Positions 1 through 13,900 of a stretch of 64,000 bases of DNA are shown piece after piece. The notes under the pieces were generated by a model that worked only from the letters and a program-made list of their open reading frames with translations, searched no databases and was not told where the DNA came from. The stretch is taken from the NCBI RefSeq assembly GCF_002443255.2, contig NW_019211454.1, positions 54,305,823 to 54,369,822 on the forward strand, in the 5' to 3' direction. The position numbers were made by a program, and so were the translations under genes. Positions within the stretch are counted from its first letter, which is position 1. Every line of letters begins with the position of its first letter. Source of the stretch: Varroa destructor (lineage: Eukaryota; Arthropoda; Arachnida; Mesostigmata; Varroidae).

Positions 1-296
1 TAGTTTTAATTGTATCGTACAGATTCTTATGAAATGAGCTAATTTATCCATCACACCAAACGTTACGGAACGCCTTGCATCATATAGTCTCTGGTAACTG
101 TACGCTTTACCTTTACCTAGACGTAAAGCAGCGCCTCGTATATTTTCTCGTTATATTCGTGCTATTTTCTTGTTGCGTCTACATTTTTATTTCCCCTTTT
201 ATTAGCGGCTTGTCCTTCGAACCGATAGGTTCGGTATGACTGTCCGGCCGTATGAGTGCCATATGGCCAGCATAGTCCGAGAACCAGTACTGACAA

Positions 297-318
297 CAAC
301 AACAACAACGACACTACA
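297..318. repeat. (CAA)n repeat
   Basis: Six CAA units with a CGA end. On the minus strand it reads as poly-Val in a spurious open frame. Confidence 0.85.
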
Positions 319-566
319 GTCGTTTATAATCATGAACAAACAACGTACAATAGAGTCTGACGATCCCCGAGCATTAGGGAGCAGTTGAACGATGCCTTTC
401 AAAGATAGTTGTCCTTTTTTACTCAGCGGAGCTCATAGTCAAAGCCCAAAAGCGGCACTGAAACTCGCTATATACATGAAGAGAAGCCGAATCATTTCGA
501 TATATTCGGAACGAAATCACCACAGAAACTGCCTTCACTGCAACCGACTCGTGCCCCTGTCATTAG

Positions 567-719
567 CCCGCATAATGAGTATTGCGGCATCGTATGATAT
601 TGCTAAAGTTCTTTTAATTCTTGGAAGTGAAGATGGAGTTGAACGGAAAGAACGATACTGTCCAGCTGATCTGCCAGCTGAATTGTCAAATTTAAGCAAC
701 GAACTAAATATAATATCAA
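567..719 (+). CDS. Candidate coding exon, unknown protein
   Basis: Not recognised. The frame reads from a possible splice acceptor (pyrimidine-rich CCCCTGTCATTAG ending at 566) to a good donor GTAAGA starting at 720. Codons are rich in GAA, GAT, GCT and other purine-first triplets, giving acidic stretches such as LGSEDGVERKERY and then DLPAELSNLSNEL. The same frame stays open upstream to 392 and downstream to a stop at 736. An exon of an unseen gene is plausible; chance cannot be excluded, because frames of about 110 codons occur by chance in a window of this size. Confidence 0.3.
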
Positions 720-3183
720 GTAAGAGTCGCAAGTAGAGTTCCATCGGCCTTGATCCTCTTGTGTTCCTGTTGTAGGAGCTCCCACTGTCATCGTAATCAT
801 CTCACTCGATTTTGCTGTGGTTTGACAGTTGGTCTATTGGCAATGCTGCGCCTCGATTCTCGATGCATCACTGCGTTTTCGTCATCTTTGACACTTCACG
901 AATGTATGGTTTTGCTGTGCACAGCTCTGTTACATCGGCTTCACAGCGTAATAGATAGTCGACTTTCCGATGACAAAGTGACAGCTGCAGACCGGCCATC
1001 CGGCGGAGAAATACGGCTGCCCAGTCTGGGCTGTCATAGGTCTACTTGACAATAGCTCTGTTCCACGGCTATCTTAGGAAGGTGAATGATTAATGAGCTA
1101 CATCAAAGAGAGGTTCGAGAAGGTGGAAAGGCGTGGGAAGATGGACGATGCACGGTAGTGTAGTTTGACTTCAATTCTGCTCTCTATTTCTTCCCCGTGA
1201 CTTCAGTCACTTCTGAATGCTGTTGTTGACGTTGCAGTATGCCTAGGGGAATACCGAATCCTCTGCTTCGTAAACATGGCCAATCTAGACCCCGACAACA
1301 GAACGCTTGCGTTACAGATGCAGCAGAACAGTATCCGACGAAGCACGTATATATATCATAAGTGAAAAATACCGAGAGATAAAGTAGGGCGTGCAGAATG
1401 CAAGGCAGTACCACGGTTATCAGAGGCCTATATCTACTTACGTAGCTGTCATGTACACACGCGCACACATATATGGACACCTCTATTTAACGGAAAGGCT
1501 CGACAACTCGGGACTCGCCCAGTGCCCGTCCAATGGAGTCCTTTGGAAGTAGCTATAAAACCCATGGCTATCGAAGCAATACGACTACCGCCACCGAACT
1601 CTTGTTGGGAACACTGATCAGCAATTCTCATTGTTTTTCTTCGTCCCCATCGCCTTGAGCTGCTTCGTCCTCGATAGTGGTCACCAAATGCTGCTGCGGG
1701 TGTTTCCGCTACAAATGGCAAAATACAGTATTCCTAATTGACAGCAACAGCAGACGACAAAAAGGCAGTATCCGCGAGAAATACTATCAGGCCTTCAGGT
1801 CGACGGTAAATGAATAGCGACAGCGCCAAAAGAAACCTCAGCATCGGCAACCATACGTCGAAAATGTACCAGTGTGTACTTGACTTGATCAAGACCGCAA
1901 GCATATGACGACTATCCGCCTATAACACGGTGACCACTGCGACCACCATTATTGCTACGTCAACAGCACTAGATAGTAGGTACCGCTAGTGGTCCTCCGT
2001 AAGGTTCATTGTATTAGCACAGATAGACAGCCAGCCAGATTCATGCGCGCATCGATTGCCCCGTTGGCTGTCGTCGCCAGATATATTCGGGGACGCTGAT
2101 AGAAAGCGAATTAGATTTAATTCTGAGAAGAATCAGGCCAGAAAAAGGATCAAAAACAGCAGCATAAGAACTATGCCAATGGACAAGTAACAACGTAATT
2201 ACCCCATGGACTCAAGTGATTACGGGGTAGATAGGTAGACTCAGCGCAAATAAATAAACGCTTAGACACCGTAAACTAAGCCGGTCCTATTCTTTCTCGT
2301 ATCGGCTTGGCAAACCACCAGTGATCAATCTTATCTGATTGGATCTGCTATCAAGCGATGGCCGATAGTAACACTGGAAGACGTAGGAAAGTAAGTGGTG
2401 CATCGCGCTCTTTCAGTAGTTCTAGTCTTTATCGTAATAATAGTTATACCGGCAATGATAGATAGCGAAACGCGCTTTCTTTTGTAGGTGACAGGCAAGA
2501 AAGTGCTGAATAGCAAGTAACTACAAATTATTAAAGCCTCATTAAGGCTTGCTCTGGCTCCGTCATCGCGTCTGTGAGCACCGGACAATACATATGCTGT
2601 TAAATTGAAATACAGAATTACAGTGGTTCGTCAGAAACAAACATGTTGGCCTTTCTATTGACTTGGTTTCATCGTGCTTGAAGCTTCGTGGCATCGTTAT
2701 GTACGCCGCCACATACTGAACAAGTTCCTATTACCACAGCATAAGAATGCTCCTAATTCTCGATGACGCATCCCGATCAAACGTTCCTGCAACAGGACTA
2801 CTTTAATCATATATTGATTGTTATAACATGCTAGCCTAGCATAGAATAATGGCCGGTACATTAACCTGAAGGCCACACATTATATTTCGCGAGAGAGATT
2901 ATCGTCCACAAGCATTTTCGTAAGCGTAACAACCCAATCGAAATAATTAGCTTGCCAAAACTACTTGTGACTTCAGCTCGAAGCGCCGCTGCACGCAGAC
3001 ATGATTTCCATACGTGTGACTCACAAATAATTTTATTTATTCACACAGGTTATATGTTAAATATAGTTTCGTAGAGCTTTTAGATAGAGATCAGACGTAA
3101 TCGACGACACTGACTGCGCTCATTCGTAGTAAAAAAAAACGCACATATGTTTGTGCATCTGTGTAAACTATGCAGCTGTGTGT

Positions 3184-3234
3184 CAGGAAAAAGGACCTGA
3201 ACATGTCATAATCACGTTCAGGTCCTTTTTCCTG
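3184..3234. repeat. Perfect 19-bp inverted repeat (hairpin)
   Basis: Left arm CAGGAAAAAGGACCTGAAC (3,184-3,202) and its exact reverse complement at 3,216-3,234, with a 13-base loop. A GTCAG/CTGAC pair just outside could extend it after a bulge. No flanking terminal-repeat or target-duplication signature was seen. It may be a mutation-born palindrome, a hairpin RNA, or the end of a small element. Confidence 0.95.
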
Positions 3235-6200
3235 TTTGACCTGACGCTATCATATGTTCGCAGAGAGTATAATAGCAGTCAAGTGTCGGTACTACACTTT
3301 AATATAGGAGTAGAAAATCACTATTTATGAATACCCATCACCACTGGCTAGCAAGCGCATCTTACGATCGCGTCATTTGTTTTCCACCCAACCGATCCTT
3401 TTCGTTAAACGCTGCTTATTAAGTGTGCGTTAGCATAAAATATATTAAGGCGAAACACAGAACTACTGCAAACAAAAAGATTTAATCTTTAATCGACAGT
3501 TGAAAAAACGCTGCGTATGCGCACACTACGTCATCGACGTTATGATGATGGAGCTAGTGTCAATGACGTCCGTACTCCACCTTTTTGATTATTCTGAATC
3601 GAATCATGCAGATCAACACCGTGTCAACCATCCAAGATAGCCCACTGAGTTACTTCTGAGAATGCGTGTCCAATCTGCGACACAATCTGTACAACGAGTA
3701 AACAGATTGAAACCGCTTCTTTCAATCCACCTCCCACGCGACGTTCATCTCTACCGCCGTTCACCCTTACCAGGGTTAAAACCACAAGACCCAGTCTGGT
3801 AGCAGCAGGACTGAGTAGTATCGTACACGAATTTGTACGAGTTCTAGTTGTTTCGTTTGTCTCTATAAACACAGTAGCCTGGACTTCAACCGCTAACCGA
3901 TGTCCCGTCGACTTCGTTGTTGGGGCTAGACGGTCAAAGACCGAAGGCGCTAGCTCGTTTAGGCACTTCACTTGTTCTCGACCTACACTAATTAGGAATG
4001 TTTAGCTTCGTGAAGTCGGGTTAAATCTCGCCAACATTTTTAAAGTGGCAGTTCATGTTTAAATTAATGTAGCATCCAGTATGATTGCTTCGCAAACCCC
4101 TGAATTTCGCCCACCCGATTGTCCTCGCTTGTTTCAGGGGCTCAAAGCATACCAGACAGCGATATGAGAGCTATGATAGGCCAGTCTAGCGCCTGTGTTA
4201 CGATTTGCGGCTGAACCACAAGACGCTAGATCCCGCATACGATACCAAGAATCAAGTGGACTTGAGTCAGTACTCTGGTCAAGCTAGGTTAAATGTGTGA
4301 GGACAGTGGGGGCTAAGAATGACTCAAGGTTGTGATAGAGTGACCGAAACTGCGAACTGTGAAGAACAACAAACTGCTTTCTGTGTGATGGCGCGACTTG
4401 GTCAGAGACCGCTATCTTGTTTTTTTATCGTCTTCTTCGATTCGTTTCCCTCACATGGAGAAACGATAACGCTTTGGGTGCGTTTTCGGGTGTTGGCGTC
4501 ACCCTCACGGGCGAACGATGTGCACGTGCATCTGGGTTGCCCCCTCGATGAAAATTAGATGATCCCCCTTTTGCATACTTCGTCTTAGCTGATACACCGC
4601 TGTATGTATAAGGAAAGCATACGTTCAAATCCGTGAGACAGATACAACTTCAATTGTTGCTGTCATCGTTATTGTTGTTGCCGCTGCTGTCTGTTGCTGG
4701 AGTGGCCGGTTTTTCTCAACGATAAGTTTTGATCATTCTGAGAATGAAGATCCAGTCAGTCATCTAAGGACCCAGCTAGCGAACGTCATCGAAGTAGCAC
4801 CTCACCTCGTTGATGAACACGTACAGAAGACGTAATAATTTGAACGATTTAAAGGATCTCGACAGCGGTCCGGCTCATCGTATTTTTGAGCTTTGAAGCT
4901 TGCCGAATATCCAGAGGTAAGATATTAGTGGAGAAATGGAGTGAATTTTCGATTTCGTAAGGGCCGACGGTTCATCAACATCGGAAAGTTAGTTTTAGCT
5001 AAACTGTCCCTTTAATAAGTCCAAGCGAGTACTTCTGCTCTTTTTCCGGCATCATGAAGTTCTAAGCTCAAAAAACGTCGCTCATTCATTTAACCGACCT
5101 CTTCGATGCCTTCTACCGTTCAATACGCTGTGTTATTCGATAGTGACGTAAACGGTTTCCTCGTTTTCGAAAGGCGCCTTACCGGTCAGCACTAACACTG
5201 ATCAGCAGCCAAACCAAAAACTTTTTAAGCTGAAACGTCAAGTATTTTCGTTTAGAATATACACAGCTACTTTAACGTATTTCAACCAGAACGTGATCTC
5301 TATGTACTACAGGCGCACAGTAGCGAAAAAGCTTGGGCAAGGGGCGCCATTGTCCCACAGTCTGTTGCCTTACGTAAATAGTTGGACAAAGCAACTCCTA
5401 TTGTATGTATTTTTTCAACCAAGAACTCGTGGAGGAAGTGACTATTGATCTGCGATAGCCCGTTTCTTGCGAGTGGAGCTCCATCAACGATACTGGGTAA
5501 AACCGATGATGTGCACCAGAGCATCTAGGCCCAGGGCAGATATCCGAATAGCTGCGCAGCTGAGTGGACGCTCGAAACCACGGACATATCTATTGGAATG
5601 ATTAAATGTCATTAATGAATAAACAAATAATTTACGGGGCATCTCTGACACTCTTTGATCTATTATTCGTACCACAGTGAGCTAACACCGTACGATAGGT
5701 GACAAAAGTTGAGATGTAAACATTTGCCTGAGGTACAAATGGGTAGTCTGATACGATACGAAAACTAAATACCCATCGACCATACGAATCAATTGAACGT
5801 TGAGTAATCTTTCCGTGATCCGAGCCAATCGGCCGTGCTAAAAAACACGATGATCGTTAAGGTCACAAATAACTATGCTTTCAAAATACATGATATATCA
5901 ATAATAAATCGGCTCTATCACATTTCAGAAATAAGCCCCGACAACAGCACCGGTTGAAAACGAGACTTGCCCTCACGAAGAGCAATGACGACATGATGCT
6001 CCAGGCCAGCCGCTTACTCTCCCAACTTATTGTTGATTTGTCCTATTTCACGCAGGCACAATGAAAGGGTTTGATAGTTCCGTTGTCATGTGGAATTTGG
6101 GCATTAGCTTGGGGTTGCAAATTGGTTTCTAAGATTCCTGGTTAACTAGGCCCTGACGTGACTCAATGGAACTCGACGAAACATTGTTGTTGAATATCTG

Positions 6201-8218
6201 ATTGTTTCTTTCATTTCGGATTGACCTAGAGCTAACTAACGTGCCCCAAAAGCGACAGACGTAGCTTCGCAGTGGCGTTAAACAAAATACAGCCGAGAGT
6301 GCTTTCTGCACTCGTACCCTGTCTTTTTTCCCGTCAGACATTACTTGGCTGGGAGCATTTACCTCTACCGGGTAACTCGCCCCCGCTGATATTATTGTTC
6401 GACTGGCTATCACCAATAATCGAGCTTAAAAAGCAGACAGTGCTGGCTTCATAACTTTAGAGCCCCGCGGTGAGCCTCAAATTGAACGATTTGCGCATCA
6501 GATAGGCGCGCCAGCCAGGACTCTGCGATGGCCAACGTGAGTTTGCAAAAATGGAATCTTGAACCGATAGGTAGAAATCGACCGTGACGACAACAACAAC
6601 AGCCATTTTACATGACTACGTACATGCATTGCGTATCTAGCGCACTAAGATCCACGGTCGAGTGCATTAGTCATGTGGCGTTCCAATGTTACGGTTACGT
6701 GCTTATTGATGAGCCGACGAGTGGGCTCAAACGTTGGATTGGCTAGACGTCATCCCGACGTCCAGTCTGTAGATCTTCACTGGTCGATCTTTTTCCTGAT
6801 CGCCTTAAGTTGTCAGATCAAACGAAATGAAACACATTAAGTCAATTAGTCGATCTGTGGGGGTATATCGGCTTTTTCCATCCAATGCTTCAGCTTTGCC
6901 CTGATCCCTGCCCCCTATCTGGCTCAGCGAAATGTATTGCTGCTTTTGCAGTGTCTTCGATACCGAGCTTGTATGCGTGCCGACGCCATCTGAGTCGAAT
7001 CTGGCGTCTGCTTTGCAACCTATCTATGGGGTATATTCGACAATACAAATCGGAAAATGGAACAGGCCAAGGGGCTGGCAGAGCCAGGTCCGTTACCACC
7101 CGCATCAGACAGAATCAGGTCTCGAAAGCGATGCCAACCTTACAGTTCTGTACACGACAGCTGCAAATCAACAGTGCAGTAAGTGCTGGGGTGTAGGTCG
7201 TCACCGTCGAAGATGATTCTCATAGTCTGATAGTAATAATAATGTTTGTAATGGCATCAAGGGAAGCGACTGTTAAGTGGGATAGTTTATCGGTACATCG
7301 CTCGTTAGCCCGTCCGGTCAATGTCTAAATTTATTTCCTTCTGGGGTAACCAGAAGTAGGAGTCAGCAGATGATGTGACTGATGCCTGTTTGTAGCTATC
7401 ACGGCCGCCGCTGTCGTTGATGCTTTGATATTAGGCAAAAAGGCGAGCTTTATGAAGGGCAACACGACGATTGGCAGCAGCCATGATAGCAACAAATAGG
7501 TAGAAAAGAGCAAGGGCCCCTTAATATTGTCATACCAATAGCATCTCAACAGCAAGAGCGGCTATAATAGAAACACCTCAGAGCCCAGTGATTCCCTACA
7601 ACGGTATGGCCAAAGCGTCACCAGTATTACCAACGGCGGCATTCTGTGAGATACACAGGACATAGGCGAGTTTCGACGATTCGATTTCACCGCACAAATG
7701 CCGCGTACTGGACCACTGACTGCCACGAAAGAAAGAGACAACGCAAAAATGTGCGACAGTGTACGCAGTTCTGAGGTACATCTAGTGCTACTTCGAGCGG
7801 AATTCCCGCGGTGTTTGGTCCACGCGATATCTGAAAACGCAATGAGCAGGCCCCACGGATGGCAGTCTATTAGCGGACCGCTGCACATCCTCTGATCCTG
7901 ATCACTTGGCCATCAGCGACACTCGGCCAATAAAGAAATAGTCACCGATAAAATATATGTATTCGCGATAGAGTACGTGCACATACAGTTATAATAAAAA
8001 TACAACAATGAGAGAATCAAAGAATACACATACAAACATCTTTCAGCTCCAGATATATATCCAGCGGTCAGTCCCTTCTTTAGAGCCAGACTTCCGCTTT
8101 CGTGTTTCGCTCTTCGATTGCCTCGAGCCGGTCATGTTGTCAAGAGTTTTTTCGATGGTGACAACACGTAACGACTTCAAGTAGGTCGTGAGTGTCTTTC
8201 ACGTGTAATTCAGCGATG

Positions 8219-8240
8219 GCAACAACAACAACAACAATAA
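8219..8240. repeat. (CAA)n repeat
   Basis: Six CAA units ending AATAATG. Confidence 0.85.
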
Positions 8241-9549
8241 TGTGAACAATCTACGTGAAGTGAAGACCACCACGAAGTCGAAAGGCAGTGCTGAACGTAG
8301 AGGCCGAGGCATAAATGGACCTCTCATATCGAGACCGGTAAAACTGAACAGACAAGGGAGGACGATGAACAGCGCGAAATTCGTATAGCGAAAGTAGAAA
8401 CAGGAACTGGGAGTCGCTTGCGTTCAAAAATATTTTTTTCAAAAATGACCAAAACATGGTATTACTCCAGATACACTATAGACGAAATGGGGACGAAACT
8501 ACAAGCGCAAGACGGAACAAAATTGGACATTTAGAGAGAACAATCGGGTGGGTCGAGCGGGTTCCAGAGAGAAGTGGCAAGAAGAAAACAATTGACGGTG
8601 TCGAAGGGAAAGGACCGTTGTAGATGATACGTTTTTCAACGCCGCACTTCGGAGACTCGTGCGTATAGACCGATTGTGTACTTTCAGATGGCACATTCCA
8701 CGATGAAGCAATTATGCGGTTGGTTGCTTCTTCAAACGTTTGCGTTATCAGAACTTGTTTGTTTTTTTCTGTAGAATATGTCGAAACTTTAGAATGAAGT
8801 TCAGCTCGACGACAAAAAAAGCAAACGCTGATATCAAACAAATGATGACGATATGGCACATCGTCGCCACTGTTCTCTGTAACTGAATCTTATGCTTACA
8901 AATATCTGCACTCGTACATTGCAGCGGAAGAATGACTTTCAAATTATTGTGCCCTACGTTGTATAAATTATCCTATGCAATGTTCGCTCAACGGTTGGAG
9001 GGTGCAAATTTCCTTACTGCCATAGATGTATCCTTGTTTATTATTAACAGTTTGTTTATTAACAATACAAACACGGAACTTCACAACGACACACATGGTT
9101 ATTATCGATCGCGCAAAAAGATCAACTAATACACTCATATATAGATCACTATGAATACTGGTTAGGTACTGACTAACAACATACGGATATGTGTAACTAA
9201 TTGGGCGTTTATAATTGGACATTTTCCAGTTTCGCTGTGTGTCTGTTTAAGCGCCCGCTGTAGCTCTGTGGCTACGATTGATGAGCGCCTAAATTTAGCC
9301 CATACTCAACGGAGTACGCTAAGACCATTAACTCACAGGCTTCCTCTACGAACGCATAGGGAAAGGGCTTTGTGAGTATTGTCAATTCTGTGTTTACGAA
9401 CGCCTCCCCATCGAGCAATCACATCAAATGGAGACATATATTCACAGCGACACGGACGCCTTTCCATGATCTACGTCGTTTTTGAGTTTTGTCCACGTAC
9501 CGACATTTAATCCATCGAGTGGCGCCGTGATCATGCGATACGATTAGGT

Positions 9550-10950
9550 GCTATTAGCATGAATATCGCAGACCCCCAAATCCGTTCTGCCTGCACCAAG
9601 ACTGCAGCATCCACACGGCACCACTGCAACCCGTTGCAGCGGCGCTATACGACGCCTGCCTTTTTGACTCTTCTACTTAGTCTTTTTTTTTGCAATTGCT
9701 TCTATCGGTGCCGCAGCGTCCGCCTGTACGTATCCGTGTTTTTCATCGCCGACGACGATTCTTGACGCTCAGGCTGGCCGTCGTCTTTAGGCCTGGTGTC
9801 TGTGTTCCGTTGTATTGAGCTTTTTCTGCTTTTACTGCAGCCGTTGCCACTATTGATTTTCCAGAGTTCCTCTTCCTTACCAGCCTTTGCTGACTTCCGT
9901 CGTCGATTCTGGCGAACGTCCATCGTGTTTGATTCAGCTTTTTTCGGTTCTCCCACCATTCGTCTAATCGCTTTCACCGTTCACGTAGCGACGATAGCAA
10001 CAATGGTCTGCTTTCGTTTCGTTTTCGTTGGTCGGCATCGACGTTTTTGCCTTCGCCTTTCGTCATGGCTGGCGTCATCGCATCGGAGCGCCGTTGTAAT
10101 CATCGCCATAGTGGTGGCCGCTGCATTCACGGTTTACTGTGTGGATAAGATCTCCGACCATATGGAGTCAGAGATCTTCGTCTGGATGCCTTTCAGCCTC
10201 TGTCCTAGCCCCAGCTCCACGGTGCTTGGCGAGCAGCTACGTATAAGTGGCAGCGGCGGCGTCTTCGTTTCGGCCATCACCGCCATTACTTCTAGCACGC
10301 TATTACCACAACTATCAGTGGCGTCCCGCAGTGTTGGTCCCGCGCCTTCCCTGCGAAGCAACGATTGAACTATCGTACGCCGTAGCTGGTGCTACCACCG
10401 ACGTTAGCACCGGGGACGCGCGTCCAAGCCCCGACAGTTCGGCGCCGCTAGCACAGCCTGAGAAAAAGAAAACGCCAGCCATGGCAACAGAAACTGCGAC
10501 AGTCATATCGGCTAAGAAGGCAACAACAACGATTAAACGTGCGCTTTCATTGGCAATGCAGAAAAGACTTATAAACGTCGGCGTTCGAGCAATTAACAAC
10601 TATGAAGCCTAGCAGTTCTGTAGGTTGCTTCTATCCCTACGCCGCCGCTGCCGCGATCAGCAGCTCTTCCTGCCTGCAGAATCGCAGACATGGGTGTGTA
10701 CATGCTTGCGTCTCCCATATATATAAGCCTTTCAGTCATCGTAAATGCCAACGAGGCAAGGGGAAGCGGCTGACGGATGTCGGGAAGAGCTGCGACCAGA
10801 GGAATATAACTGGACTTCGAAAAGTGATGCCAAAAAAAACGGCGAGTTTCGTAGTCAGGCACGCTAGATATAAGGAGCTGACCAGCGAATGGCCAACTCC
10901 CACTGAGCAGTACATTCGGATACCACAGCTGCCGTATGTGTATTAATATT
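9550..10950. other. G/C- and CpG-richer block
   Basis: By eye this is clearly richer in C, G and CG dinucleotides than its flanks, with overlapping open frames on both strands. It could be a first exon/promoter region. No TATA box or defined start was assigned. Confidence 0.4.
9796..10368 (+). CDS. Longest non-repeat ORF (190 codons), doubtful
   Basis: A frame in the C/G-rich, CpG-containing block 9.55-10.95 kb. The product has a hydrophobic N-terminal run, a second hydrophobic stretch (SAVVIIAIVVAAAFTVYCV, about residues 97-115) and a Ser-rich C-terminal half. Codons are pyrimidine-first, unlike the other candidates, and overlapping open frames exist on the same strand (10,247-10,612) and the opposite one, as expected where high G/C removes stop codons. 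It could be an exon of a membrane protein, or a 5' untranslated or promoter-proximal region. No homology recognised. Confidence 0.2.
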   Translation: MSVFRCIELFLLLLQPLPLLIFQSSSSLPAFADFRRRFWRTSIVFDSAFFGSPTIRLIAFTVHVATIATMVCFRFVFVGRHRRFCLRLSSWLASSHRSAVVIIAIVVAAAFTVYCVDKISDHMESEIFVWMPFSLCPSPSSTVLGEQLRISGSGGVFVSAITAITSSTLLPQLSVASRSVGPAPSLRSND

Positions 10951-13900
10951 GTACAAATCGATGGACATAACGTATTACTTACTGACCTTCAACGTGACTG
11001 GTTTACGTTTCTATACGTGTCAGGTAACAACTGGATGATAGCTAAATACGGGTAAGGGTACTGATTTGTGTGTACCAATGTTAAAACAGTTTAGCTTTTT
11101 TTACAAATATTTTATCCAGTCGCTGTTCCAATCAGAGAACTGCCATTGTAGTTACTGCATGCTCATTTGCGTCTCAAACGTTCTTGTTTAACCTAATGTC
11201 TATTACAAGCCATACCAGCTTGTTCCTGTCTTTATAATTTGCATTGACTGATACATAGAATATCTGAATATGATAATTCGTAGGTTTAGCTCGATCTTGC
11301 CAATTTTAACAGTAACAAAAACACTACGCTAGATATATCGACGAGTGGACTGCGTACGGGAAGCATATACCTGGTGCCGCCGGCCATTATCGCCACTTTA
11401 TCGTAAATCCTTGTCCGCTTTACAGCTACGGCGGCCCATAGAAGTCATCGTCGGCATTAGCATGCCGCACGCACAGAGCAGCCGCAAACAGAGGGGATAG
11501 TAAGAAGACGACAAATGACCACCATTGGCAGCCGTCGTTATGCCTAGCAACGCCTCAACCTATTCGACAATAGCCGTTATTGAAGAATGAAGCTGTTCGA
11601 TTTGCTCGTCGTCTGTCCACCTTCGCAACCCCTGATTTCGTCGCGTGACCACTGGAAGACTGTTGCCTCGCTAGCAGCTATTGAATATACGGAGATAAAG
11701 CAAATAAAACTTATGTAAACGATAGTGTGTAATTATATTCGTCTGCACGTAGAGACAGTGACAATGTTGATGCGCCGAGTTATATTTGACGGACGTTAAA
11801 CGTCTGCCAGCGGCAAAAAAAAAAAAAGAAGTGAAACTGGGGTAATCAGCAAAGCAGCGCTTTGATGATTTTCACTCTAGTCAATCGAGTTATTATTATT
11901 CATCGACCAGAAACGGCGAATGATATTAACATGTTTATATAGAGATGTTATTTTAAACACGATATCCATGCGCGAGTATAGCGTCGGGGATTTCAGTTTT
12001 ACTATAGCCAACAGGTGTGTTTGGCGCTAGAAATATAGCAGATACAACGTCGGACATTTTATTGTTTGTTCCCCACCACCGGGTACCATAACATTACGTT
12101 ACATATCATTGCGTTGGCTAGTAGTAGTAAATAAAAACAGAGGTACTTGGTATGTGGCAGCATTATATTAGTAGGCGAGACCGACTGTGCGAGAATTCCG
12201 TCCACAACACCAGTAATACAAGCCCGCTTACGTATACTCGTTTCGTTCAACCATGAACAGGGGGCAGTAGTAGCTGAGTGACAAGAACACCATCGATAAT
12301 ATTCTCCAAAATCGTTATCATCGACGCCATAATCACCACCTCTACTGTGGCAACCAGTTTGAGTAGATATAACGGTGCCGTAACCTGATTATAAGGTCGT
12401 GACCCAGCAACTCCTTCAGTGTCGTGTCCTATATAGCGATGATCACACATAAAGCAGATCTCAGGCGTCTGGACTCCTCAAGGACAGCAGCAGCAGCAAC
12501 AGCAACAGAGTTAGTCGTCATATAAAGTTTCATTTGAATGAACTCAATCAGCTCGATCGCACCTGGTAAGTGCCTGTTCATCGGACATCAATACTGAATT
12601 GATTACGCTCACAGACAATGCTTGCCGTCCGCGGTATCACTTCGATGCCTATAAATGCTCATATCTATATGATTATCGATAACTGGACGAAGTAAATGCA
12701 ACAACAAGTTCCATCCACAATCGTTTAGCCCGCTGCCCGACGTCGGGCTGTTAGCTTTCAAAATAACAATATTAATCGTTTGCGACTGTTGCGTCGTGAC
12801 GCGACATAACCGACCACAGGTTTTGTCATTGTTCAGCGTACCGTCCAAGCCTCGTTTTCTGTGCTGTGCTAGGGTTGTGTTGAGATAGACACGCGAAGTC
12901 GATACCCCAGGACTCCCCGCAACGTTGTAGCCGAGGTTTCATCGTCATCAAAACGGCCGCGGAAAACGCTGGTCAATTTTCTGACTACCGAAGTCGTGCT
13001 TCTCAATTTTCTGCGGCACTGCCTCGACGGCCGTTACATCGTTTCCGAAGATGGCCGTTCATTGTCTAAACGCCATTCAAAGGCCGCGAGCCGTTGCTTT
13101 TTTCCCAGTAATTTCTTCGCAGTTGCGGTTACTGGGCACCAGAGTTAGCGACATGAGTTCGCGGAAAGACAACAACCATCAAAGGAGGTGACAAAAAGGT
13201 GTCGCAGGGGAGCGCACAGCGTTGCACTAAGAAAAAAGACGAAAAGAAGGCAACATAACAAAAAAAAGATTAATTAAAGAGAAAATTGTACGAACTCTAG
13301 TAGATCATGCACTGCCGGTGTCCAAAGGCATCGATGCATACGGACGACGGAGCACAGCATACTACACAATTAAGCCGTATTGAGCTAACGCGTAAACGCG
13401 CACAAAATAAAAAAATACGCAATTATTTTTCGAGACGTGCACTTCTGCAGTCCAATTTACCACCATCCATATACCTATATTATACTATATGGAAAGTTCC
13501 CAATATCCCTAGGTAGTCCACGAGCTGAGCCTAAGGTTAGCTGTCTCGGTTTCTCCTGCTTGTAACAGCGTTCACAAGAACCTTGCTATGAGCAAGGCTT
13601 CTAAACAATGATTGTTTTTGCCGTTCTGCATAACAACTGCAACCGGGATGACTCTCAGATTTTCGCCGACTTCGGCATGTCTGCAAATCTAACAATAATA
13701 GGAGCGGTCACAATTCAAATGAAGCCAACCATTGCGCCGGTGTCACCTCTGTATCGCTACGCAGCAACTAAGTCCCGTCGACCCTGCGACATGGCGACGA
13801 CAGAAATTCAGCGTAAACGCCTCGATTCCGCCTGCATGCCGAGGCATAGAAGGCGAAACGGCAGATATCGTTTATCGTCCAAAAAAACGCGGGAGCGCCC

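Larger units (their letters stand above)
720..9549. other. No recognised gene
   Basis: Mixed-composition sequence with only short open frames. Apart from the 3.18-kb hairpin and a CAA repeat I see nothing assignable. Minus-strand frames at 5,300-5,675 and 1,449-1,721 look mildly coding-like but have no recognisable domain. Confidence 0.4.

Noticed and set aside
3184..3234. Bacterial-style rho-independent terminator
   Set aside because: The stem is terminator-like in shape, but the window is clearly eukaryotic and no gene precedes it.
7160..7216. CSKCWGVGRHRRR, resembling a retroelement CCHC zinc knuckle
   Set aside because: Spacing is off by one and the last Cys is missing; no second knuckle or gag context.
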